Below, piece after piece: positions 25,683 through 32,265 of a stretch of 64,000 bases of DNA (its first letter is position 1; each line of letters opens with the position of its first letter). The position numbers were made by a program, and so were the translations under genes. The notes under the pieces are model-generated. The model did no database searches, had not been told where the DNA came from, and worked only from the letters and a program-made list of their open reading frames with translations. Source of the stretch: Pseudoclavibacter terrae. GTDB lineage: Bacteria; Actinomycetota; Actinomycetes; Actinomycetales; Microbacteriaceae. The stretch is taken from contig NZ_WBJX01000002.1 of assembly GCF_008831075.1 (NCBI RefSeq), forward strand, positions 558,001 through 622,000, read 5' to 3'.

Positions 25683-27101
25683 ATGATGAACCACACCGCA
25701 TCGAACCTGGTTCCGGGGCCCGGGCTCTACGCCACCCACGACGGCGTGGTGTACCCGCTGCGAGTGCACGACGGCAGGTGGGCGTTCCGCTCGACCAGCC
25801 CCGTGCGGGGCTTCGTGGTCGATCGCGAGGTGTTCATCCGCCCGATCGCCATCGACGATGAGGTCGAGTGCTTCAGCTTTGAGCACGCCGGCGTCTACCG
25901 GGGGTTGCCGGTGGATGTGGCCCCGCTTCCTGGCGGTGCCGAGCTGCTCCTCATCTCGACCGACCGGTCGTCCGTTGAGCTGGGATTCGCGGCTGAGCAG
26001 CTTCGTCGTGGCGGCCTCGACTGGCGCAAGACCGTGAGCAACCCGGATCCTGACCTCGACGTCACGAGCACCAGGGTGCGGAAGCCGGCCCCGTGGGAGG
26101 GGCACCCAGAGGAGGTCCTGCCTCCCCGGGCGCGTTCGCGGTCGGGCGGACGCGTCTCTCCCGGCAAGCAGGACGGTACCGCTCAGCTGCCTCCGGCGTC
26201 CCCGCAGCTCCGGGCTCCTGGTCTGTATGCGGTGCTGGATGGCGTCGAGTATCCGGTCGTGCGGCGAGACTCCGGATGGGCGCTGGCCTCCCCGGAACCG
26301 CGGTCCGGCTTCGCCCCGCAGCAGGGAGAGCAGCTCCGGACGATCGGTCCTGAGGACCCTCTCGAGTACGTCACGATCAACCATTCCGGAACGTACCGGG
26401 GGCTTTCTGTTCAGGTCAGGCCCGCTTCCGCGCACACCGTCCAGCTCTCGACCCGCGACCGACGGTCGCTGGACTCCGGGTTCCTCCAGTTCGGCTTCGA
26501 GCGGCCTGAGATCCAGGAGTATGTGCGGTCGGTGGAACTCGATGACGTCGACCTGCAGGTCGCGACGACGCGGGAGGCGTCAGCCCCGCCTTGGCTGCGG
26601 AACGGGCAAGCGCGCCTGGAACCTGGAGTGGCCACGACGTGGAGTGACTTCGCCGGAGCACTCGCGTCGGCCTGTGAGGCGGTCACTGACCGGGTCTTCC
26701 TCGTCGTCTCGGGGGTGGGCGACGCGCGACGGTACGTGCAGTTCGCCGGAGGCCCGACCGTGCTGGACGCGGAGGCTCCGGGGCGTGACGTCGTCGCAGC
26801 CGCCGATGAACGCGCACTCCGGGATGCGGGCTGGACACCGCCACGGCCGGGACAGCCGAACTGGTCGACGAGCGCCCGCCGCCGCGACGAACGTCGTGCC
26901 TTGCAGGCGCTTGCCGAGATGTCGGTCGCCGCTCTTCGTGACGGGTATAGCGTCGGGAGTCCGCGGCTGCTCACCTACACCGCGTGGCGGGATCCGCAGG
27001 TGTTCCCTGACGGGGCGAGCTACACGGCCGAGGAGTGGGAGGCACGCGACCTCGGGACGGCAGCGTTTGAGATCCCCGCCCTCCGTCTCCCTCGACGCTG
27101 A
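25683..27101 (+). CDS. Protein with duplicated beta domain and C-terminal TY-Chap-like domain
   Basis: A 472-residue soluble protein. Two copies of a ~100-residue domain are visible: residues ~12-118 and ~182-286 both start PGLYA..DGV.YP, then a W, a GF, a YRGL motif and end near DLDVTSTR/DLQVATTR. A Pro/Arg-rich linker separates them. Residues ~305-420 resemble the TY-Chap/YbjN-type chaperone-like domain (RRYVQFAGGPTVLDAEA, LRDAGWTPPRPGQPNW). Such domains accompany secretion and surface systems, but no partner is proven. The ATG follows GAAGAGG closely. Function unknown. Confidence 0.75.
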   Translation: MMNHTASNLVPGPGLYATHDGVVYPLRVHDGRWAFRSTSPVRGFVVDREVFIRPIAIDDEVECFSFEHAGVYRGLPVDVAPLPGGAELLLISTDRSSVELGFAAEQLRRGGLDWRKTVSNPDPDLDVTSTRVRKPAPWEGHPEEVLPPRARSRSGGRVSPGKQDGTAQLPPASPQLRAPGLYAVLDGVEYPVVRRDSGWALASPEPRSGFAPQQGEQLRTIGPEDPLEYVTINHSGTYRGLSVQVRPASAHTVQLSTRDRRSLDSGFLQFGFERPEIQEYVRSVELDDVDLQVATTREASAPPWLRNGQARLEPGVATTWSDFAGALASACEAVTDRVFLVVSGVGDARRYVQFAGGPTVLDAEAPGRDVVAAADERALRDAGWTPPRPGQPNWSTSARRRDERRALQALAEMSVAALRDGYSVGSPRLLTYTAWRDPQVFPDGASYTAEEWEARDLGTAAFEIPALRLPRR

Positions 27102-27123
27102 CGACCACGCGCACGGTCGCCGA

Positions 27124-27399
27124 TCAGCGCTCCCCGGCCCGCCTGTTCGTCTCGCGGCGGAGAGCTCTCCGGGTGATCCACACAGCGATCACGATCGGCA
27201 GGATGCACACGCAGAAGACCGCGACCTTGAGCCACCAGCTCTCGACCAGCGGCAGGAGGAAGATGCACCCGAGGACCGTCGCGAGCGCGGCGCCGATGTA
27301 CGGTCCGCTCCGCCGCCCGTTGAGCGCGAGGCCCGGTTCCGCTCGTGGCGGCTCCGGTGGCTCAGAGGCGGCTGGCGGTCCGTCCTGGTCGGGGTCCAT
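27124..27399 (-). CDS. Small two-span membrane protein
   Basis: A 91-residue protein with a Pro/Glu-rich N-terminal third, two hydrophobic helices (IGAALATVLGCIFLLPLV and VAVFCVCILPIVIAVWI) and a basic C-terminus, so both ends are probably cytoplasmic. No family is recognised. TAGCGT lies six bases before the ATG, a leaderless arrangement. It converges with the duplicated-domain gene with a 22-base gap. Confidence 0.65.
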   Translation of the reverse strand: MDPDQDGPPAASEPPEPPRAEPGLALNGRRSGPYIGAALATVLGCIFLLPLVESWWLKVAVFCVCILPIVIAVWITRRALRRETNRRAGER

Positions 27400-27405
27400 C
27401 CCCTG

Positions 27406-27411
27406 ACGCTA
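27406..27411 (-). promoter_or_regulatory. -10 element, leaderless promoter
   Basis: TAGCGT on the minus strand, six bases before ATG 27399; the six bases are CAGGGG. Confidence 0.5.
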
Positions 27412-27481
27412 CCCGAACCCCGGAACACCCGCGGCGGGACCGAGGCCGGGCCGCATGACGCCTGCCCGCTTCAGCACCGGC

Positions 27482-28948
27482 CTAGTCGCGCTGGTTTCCC
27501 ATGCCGTCGCTCAGCGCCTTGTGCCGCGGGCTGTTCGGGTTCATGAGCGAGTGCCTGCGACCGTACGCGAAGTAGATGATCAGGCCGATGACGAGCCACC
27601 CACCGAACCGCAGCCAGGTCTCCCAGTGCAGCTGCAGCATCAGGAAGCCTGAGGCGAGCATGCCGAACGCGGGCACCAGGGGCATGAGCGGCAGCCTGAA
27701 CGTTCGGGGAGCATCCGGGCGCTTGTAGCGGAAGATGATGACCGAGAGGCAGACCACGACGAACGCGGCGAGGATGCCGATGTTCGTGAGGTCCGCGACG
27801 GCCTTGATCGGGAACACACCCGCAAGGAGGGCTGACGCGACGCCAGCGATCCACGTGACGCGCTGCGGGGTCCCGTTGCGGTCCGTCTTCGCGAACCAGC
27901 CCGGCAGCAGCCCATCGCGGCTCATCGAGAACCAGACACGGGTGACGCCGAGCAGGAACGTCAGCATCACGGTGAGGATGGACAGCACGGCGAAGACGGA
28001 GATGATCGTCGCGATCACGGGCAGGCCGACGCTGTTGAACGCGGAGGCGAAGCCGGCCGTCGGGTCGATCTCCTCCCAGTTCTGCATCCCCGTCAGCACA
28101 AGCGTCGCCGCCACGTAGAGCAGCATCGCGATGATGAGCGACAGGATGATGGCCTTCGGCATGTGCTTCTTGCCGTCCTTGGCTTCCTCAGCCGCGGTGC
28201 TCATGGCGTCGTAGCCGAAGACGGCGAAGAACACGGTGGCTGAGCCGGCGAGCACCGGGCCGAAGCCGCTCGGCATGAACGGGTTGTAGTTGTTCGCGTC
28301 GATGTAGAAGACGCCGAGGCCGATGATGAACAGGATCAGGATCACCTTGATGGCGACCGCGACGAGCTCGAACCGCCCGAAGGCCTTCGTGCCGCGAGAC
28401 AGGATCCAGGTCACGAGGAGGCAGACTGCGATGGCCGGGATGTTGACGACCCCGCCCTTGCCCTCGTCGACGGTGGAGGTCATCCAGACCGGCATGTGAA
28501 TGCCCAGGCCCGACAGGAAGGCGTCGAAGTAGCCGGAGATGCCGATGGCGACGACAGCCACGATGGCGATGTACTCCAGCAGGAGGTCCCAGCCGATGAA
28601 CCAGCCGATGACCTCCCCGAGGGCGACGTACCCGTACGTATAGGCCGACCCTGCCCTCGGGATCATGCCGGCGAACTCCGCGTACGAGAGCGCGGCGGCC
28701 GCCGAGGCGAGGCCCGCGATGAGGAACGAGATGAGGACAGCTGGCCCAGCTCCCGGCGTCCCCTCGCTGCCCGCGGCGACGAGTCCGGCGAGCGAGAAGA
28801 TGCCGACACCGATGATGCCGCCCACGCCGATCGCCGTGAGCTGCCAGAGCCCGAGCGACTTGAAGAGGCCGCTGCTCTTGTTGTCCTCTTCCATGTCCTC
28901 GATCGGCTTCCGCCGCATGATCGACTGGGACGAACCTCGTGTGCTCAT
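27482..28948 (-). CDS. APC-family amino acid permease
   Basis: Twelve-to-fourteen-span transporter of the amino acid-polyamine-organocation superfamily, close to cationic amino acid transporters (YhdG/CAT type). The substrate loop IGVGGIIGVGIFSLAG in the first helix, the FAGMIPRAGSAYTYGYVALGE block (written in part) and FFAVFGYDAMSTAAEEAKDGKKHMPKAI (in part) are characteristic. The 488-residue length is typical. The ATG at 28948 follows GAGGAG; a longer in-frame extension to 29233 contains no plausible protein. Likely substrate: a basic or broad-range amino acid, inferred from the family. Confidence 0.92.
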   Translation of the reverse strand: MSTRGSSQSIMRRKPIEDMEEDNKSSGLFKSLGLWQLTAIGVGGIIGVGIFSLAGLVAAGSEGTPGAGPAVLISFLIAGLASAAAALSYAEFAGMIPRAGSAYTYGYVALGEVIGWFIGWDLLLEYIAIVAVVAIGISGYFDAFLSGLGIHMPVWMTSTVDEGKGGVVNIPAIAVCLLVTWILSRGTKAFGRFELVAVAIKVILILFIIGLGVFYIDANNYNPFMPSGFGPVLAGSATVFFAVFGYDAMSTAAEEAKDGKKHMPKAIILSLIIAMLLYVAATLVLTGMQNWEEIDPTAGFASAFNSVGLPVIATIISVFAVLSILTVMLTFLLGVTRVWFSMSRDGLLPGWFAKTDRNGTPQRVTWIAGVASALLAGVFPIKAVADLTNIGILAAFVVVCLSVIIFRYKRPDAPRTFRLPLMPLVPAFGMLASGFLMLQLHWETWLRFGGWLVIGLIIYFAYGRRHSLMNPNSPRHKALSDGMGNQRD

Positions 28949-29222
28949 CGGTGCTCCTCGTTCAGTGCGCGATCTCCACAGCTCTGTGAAGATCCATTCC
29001 GCACGCTCAGTATGCGGCGTCGGACGGCTTCGGACGAGTGGGCGGTGCTGACGAGTACTCGTCAAGCTCGCTGAGGACTTCGGGCCCGAGCGTTCAGGGG
29101 CTTCCGCGCCAGACTCCGGAACGCACGCCGTGGCATCATCGTCTGACGAGCATCGCTTCACCGCATGGATGGTGTCGATCATCGATCGGTCACGCGCGAG
29201 AAGCAGGGGAAGGGCCTTCTGC

Positions 29223-29558
29223 ATGGGCATCATGACGTACGACGGGATTCAAGTCCGCTTCGACGACCGCACACTGGCCCACCTTCAGGTCATCGTGCTG
29301 AAGAAGTTCAGGAACCAGGAGTCGTTCATCGTCTCGTGGCGGAACACGGACACCAGCGGGGATGGTCGGAGCACGGTCTGGATGACGCCGTCGTTTCCCG
29401 CGCACTTCCACATCGAGAAGCCCGCGCACAAGCTCGACCCGGAGTGGCTCACCGCGCTCCAGCGGTCCGCTGACAGCGCCGCGGGACTCGTCGTCAGGGA
29501 TGCGGGCGGCGAGGTCGTCCTCGGCGAGCAGATGTCGCCGCAGCTGCCCAAGGGGTAG
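29223..29558 (+). CDS. DUF7882-like small protein
   Basis: A 111-residue soluble protein with the block FDDRTLAHLQVIVLKKFRNQESFIVSW followed by GRSTVWMTPSFPAHFHI (written in part), matching small proteins common in Microbacteriaceae that databases often mislabel as ATP-dependent DNA ligase. It has no ligase motif. ATG 29223 follows GAAGGG; an in-frame ATG at 29232 is possible. Function unknown. Confidence 0.78.
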   Translation: MGIMTYDGIQVRFDDRTLAHLQVIVLKKFRNQESFIVSWRNTDTSGDGRSTVWMTPSFPAHFHIEKPAHKLDPEWLTALQRSADSAAGLVVRDAGGEVVLGEQMSPQLPKG

Positions 29559-29650
29559 CTCTCCCCCGCCTTCACCGTGACGTCAACCCTCGTGTGCTTG
29601 GGAATCGTGACAGCTAGCGTTGAGACCAGCCTCGCGAAGGAGGGTGCCCC

Positions 29651-29959
29651 ATGACGTACCAGCTCGTCATCGCCGGAGACGCCTTTCTTGTCCAGGACTC
29701 CGAGATCGCCGCCGTCCAGGAGCGCATCCTGGCGGCGGTCCGCACGGGTGGCGCCTTCGTGGATCTCCGTACCGACAGCGGACTCGCGCATGTGCTGGTG
29801 ACGCCGTTCTCACAGGTCCTGACGAGCGCCTTCGCCGTGAATGAGGGCGACGCAGCCTCGCGCGCGCTCGACCCGGCGTCGCTGCCGCAATTCGAGCCGG
29901 ACAGCTGCATCGCCTGGGGAGACGACGCGGTGGATGACCCCGCGGGGCCAGATCTCTAG
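29651..29959 (+). CDS. Small protein of unknown function
   Basis: A 102-residue soluble protein that I do not recognise. It has alternating strands and helices (YQLVIAGDAFLVQ, IAAVQERILAAV, AFVDLRTDSGLAHVLVTP) and an acidic C-terminus. The ribosome site GAAGGAGGG lies before ATG 29651 and TAGCGT about 32 bases upstream may be its -10. Codon use is normal for the region. Confidence 0.65.
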   Translation: MTYQLVIAGDAFLVQDSEIAAVQERILAAVRTGGAFVDLRTDSGLAHVLVTPFSQVLTSAFAVNEGDAASRALDPASLPQFEPDSCIAWGDDAVDDPAGPDL

Positions 29960-30055
29960 ACGTCCGGGATGACCCCTCCGATCGCGCTGCGGCTCGCCTG
30001 GAGTCGAACGCGACGAGCTGCCCGCCGGGTCCGTGACCCTCGACGTCCGTTCCGC

Positions 30056-30061
30056 TATCGT
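30056..30061 (+). promoter_or_regulatory. -10 element, leaderless promoter
   Basis: TATCGT six bases before GTG 30068, with no ribosome site between. Confidence 0.5.
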
Positions 30062-30067
30062 CGGGAT

Positions 30068-30958
30068 GTGACGACTCGACCCATCCTCGCCGTGGACAGC
30101 TGGACCGACACCCGCGACACCCTGCACCGCTGGCTGCAGATCGTGGGCAAGATCCGTATGGTCAGCACGCCGCACGTCAACCACTGGTGGAACGTGACGC
30201 TGCACGTCACCCCTCGCGGGCTCGCGACTGGCACGCAATCGCACGGCGACGGGATCTTCGACATCGAGTTCGACTTCGTGGAACACCGCCTTGTCATCCG
30301 CCACAGCGACGGCGGGAAGCGAATGCTGCATCTCGAGCCGATGTCCGTCGCCGACTTCTCTTCGCGCCTCTTCGCTCTGCTCAGCGAGCTCAACCTCCAC
30401 CCGCGCATCCACGGCGCCCCGAACGAGGTGGAGCTGGCGATTCCCTTCGCCGAGGACACACGGCACGCCAGCTACGACCGTGACGCGGCTCACGCGTTCT
30501 GGCGACAGCTCGTCGACGCGGACCGGGCGCTCTCGCGGTTCCGCGCAGCATTCACCGGCAAGGCGAGCCCCGTGCACTTCTTCTGGGGAGCCATGGATCT
30601 CGCCGTGACCCGCTTCTCCGGCCGCGAAGCGCCCCGTCACCCGGGCGGGGCCCCGAACTGCCCCAACGAGGTCATGATCGAGGGGTACTCGCATGAGATC
30701 TCGAGCGCCGGATTCTGGCCCGGTGGCGGGCGCGAGGGCGCCTACTACTCGTACGCCTACCCCGCTCCCGTCGGGTTCGCGGATGCGCGCGTGCCGGAGG
30801 GGGCTTACTGGGACGAGGCCCTCGGCGAGTACCTCCTGCCGTACGAGGTGGTTCGGGAGGCAGCCGACCCCGACGGTCTGGTCCAGGACTTCCTAACAGC
30901 GACCTATCGAGCAGAGGCCGACCTGGCAGACTGGGCGAGCGTCACCACAAGCGCCTAG
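30068..30958 (+). CDS. DUF5996-family protein
   Basis: A 296-residue soluble protein with the DUF5996 layout: an N-terminal HRWLQIVGKIRM and HVNHWWNVTLHVTPRGL block (written in part), DIEFDFVEHRL, a central IPFAEDTRHASYD, and conserved SPVHFFWGAMDLAVTRFSGR (20 residues shown). The many Trp, His and Tyr residues suggest a ligand pocket, but no activity is known for the family. GTG 30068 is chosen because the promoter and family N-terminus agree; the frame is open upstream to 29969. Confidence 0.85.
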   Translation: MTTRPILAVDSWTDTRDTLHRWLQIVGKIRMVSTPHVNHWWNVTLHVTPRGLATGTQSHGDGIFDIEFDFVEHRLVIRHSDGGKRMLHLEPMSVADFSSRLFALLSELNLHPRIHGAPNEVELAIPFAEDTRHASYDRDAAHAFWRQLVDADRALSRFRAAFTGKASPVHFFWGAMDLAVTRFSGREAPRHPGGAPNCPNEVMIEGYSHEISSAGFWPGGGREGAYYSYAYPAPVGFADARVPEGAYWDEALGEYLLPYEVVREAADPDGLVQDFLTATYRAEADLADWASVTTSA

Positions 30959-30976
30959 CGCATCCGGGACCTGACC

Positions 30977-31195
30977 TCAGGGGCGGGACGCGCGATCGCG
31001 GCGCTGGTTCCAGTAGCGATAGACGAGCTCGGGGTATTCGGCCATGACGTCGACGTCGGCGACGAGCACCTCGAGCCTGGCCTCATACCCCTCCGGAGTG
31101 AGGCCGAGCTGCCGGATCTTGTCGAGCTTCGGACGGTCGCGGCCAGGGTGAGCTGCCTCGAACTCCAGGAGCGCCCTTGCTCGTGCGGTGATCAT
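30977..31195 (-). CDS. DUF3263-like small helical protein
   Basis: A 72-residue helical protein with ALLEFEAAHPGRDRPKLDKI and a following LTPEGYEARLEVLV helix, the pattern of DUF3263 proteins of actinobacteria (possibly helix-turn-helix). TACTCT lies exactly six bases before the ATG, so the message is probably leaderless. It converges with the DUF5996 gene with an 18-base gap. Confidence 0.75.
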   Translation of the reverse strand: MITARARALLEFEAAHPGRDRPKLDKIRQLGLTPEGYEARLEVLVADVDVMAEYPELVYRYWNQRRDRASRP

Positions 31196-31201
31196 GTTTG
31201 A

Positions 31202-31207
31202 AGAGTA
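31202..31207 (-). promoter_or_regulatory. -10 element, leaderless promoter
   Basis: TACTCT on the minus strand, six bases before ATG 31195. Confidence 0.5.
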
Positions 31208-31278
31208 GGTCAGGACATAACGAGATGACCCGCTCTTGCTTTTCAGCCGTCACCTCTGTAGGGCCTAGGCGGGTGACG

Positions 31279-31839
31279 TCAACCGGCCACCGGTCTGATG
31301 CCGACGAACTGCATGCGATCCTCGCCGTAGAAGCACGACTGCAATGCGAAGTCCCCCTGCAGTCCGATCAGTGATTCCGTCGTCTCCCAGTGCTTCGCCG
31401 TGTGCCGCACGTCGACGACCTCGAACGTGCCCGGCTGGCCCTCGACTTCGAACTGCGTCCCGACCACCCAGTTCAGGACGATGTCGCCCCCGCAGTTGTT
31501 GTGCGCCGCGTACACGGCCGGAACCCCGACGGTGTTGCGATAGCTGGTCATCTCGATGAACGATCCGTCGCACACGTCGAGTTCCTCCTGACCGCCCTCG
31601 ACCCCGAGCCGAACCGCGGGCAGCTGCACCTCCGCGGCGACGTCGTTCACCGCGGCTTTCACCTGCCCGTACCCGCGTTCCACGGTCGTCGGCACCAAGA
31701 GCGACATCGCCAGGATCACAGCCCCGGCGAGGACGAGTGTCGTCCCGAGCACCCCGAGGACCACGTTCCCCACCGACCGCCGTCGGCGTGGAGACGCCGA
31801 TCGGGCGTGGGCTGGCGGCGCAGGCCGGGTGCTCGTCAT
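31279..31839 (-). CDS. Membrane-anchored sortase-like protein
   Basis: A 186-residue protein with a basic N-terminus, one membrane helix (~25-49) and an extracytoplasmic domain. The order of conserved elements matches sortases: His113 in YAAHNNCGG, a strand pair around VVGTQFEVEGQPGTFEVVDV, then Cys169 in ALQSCFYG (cf. the LxTC motif) and Arg175 (or Arg182) shortly after. Extra Cys90 and Cys116 could form a disulfide. If correct, it is a divergent class E/F-like transpeptidase. ATG 31839 follows GAGGAG; no substrate gene is adjacent, but a LAxTG protein lies 4 kb away. The assignment is from motif order only. Confidence 0.6.
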   Translation of the reverse strand: MTSTRPAPPAHARSASPRRRRSVGNVVLGVLGTTLVLAGAVILAMSLLVPTTVERGYGQVKAAVNDVAAEVQLPAVRLGVEGGQEELDVCDGSFIEMTSYRNTVGVPAVYAAHNNCGGDIVLNWVVGTQFEVEGQPGTFEVVDVRHTAKHWETTESLIGLQGDFALQSCFYGEDRMQFVGIRPVAG

Positions 31840-31967
31840 AGGCAGAGGTCTCCTCGTGGTCAGACGCGTCAGATTCTGCAACAGCACCTTATGCGCTGCG
31901 TGTGAACGGATGCGTGCACGTGAGCGTGGAAGCGGCCGGCACTCACCTTCGTCTCGGCTGGCGTGCG

Positions 31968-31973
31968 TACGGT
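31968..31973 (+). promoter_or_regulatory. -10 element, leaderless promoter
   Basis: TACGGT six bases before ATG 31980; the six bases are CGGAGC. Confidence 0.45.
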
Positions 31974-31979
31974 CGGAGC

Positions 31980-32183
31980 ATGACAGAACAGCACGCGACC
32001 CCCGACCACGAAGACGACGCCACCCTCGACGAGACCAACGAGCGGCTCGAAGCAGAATCGATCCAGGGCCTCGGCACGGGTGAGCCCAACCGGGAACGGC
32101 CGGACCAGCCGCCCACGCAGGTCCGCGATGACGCGGCGCAGCACCGTGACGACACCGTCCCGCCCGCAGGTGTCAACGGCTGA
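31980..32183 (+). CDS. Small acidic, probably disordered protein
   Basis: A 67-residue protein rich in Asp, Glu, Gln, Pro and Thr (TEQHATPDHEDDATLDE) with no hydrophobic core, so probably disordered. No family is recognised. The start is ATG 31980 because the promoter is placed six bases before it; the upstream in-frame extension is unlikely. It converges on ligD with a terminator hairpin between. Confidence 0.55.
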   Translation: MTEQHATPDHEDDATLDETNERLEAESIQGLGTGEPNRERPDQPPTQVRDDAAQHRDDTVPPAGVNG

Positions 32184-32194
32184 ACCGCAGTATC

Positions 32195-32226
32195 GGAGGC
32201 CGGGTCGCGCTGGTGACCCGGCTTCC
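32195..32226. terminator. Bidirectional terminator between small acidic gene and ligD
   Basis: A 12-bp stem (arms 32195-32206 and 32215-32226) with one G-U pair and an 8-base loop, placed between two convergent stop codons. Confidence 0.7.
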
Positions 32227-32265
32227 ACCGCGCGCGGCGCGCTTGGGACGCAAGCCTCGTCGGGC

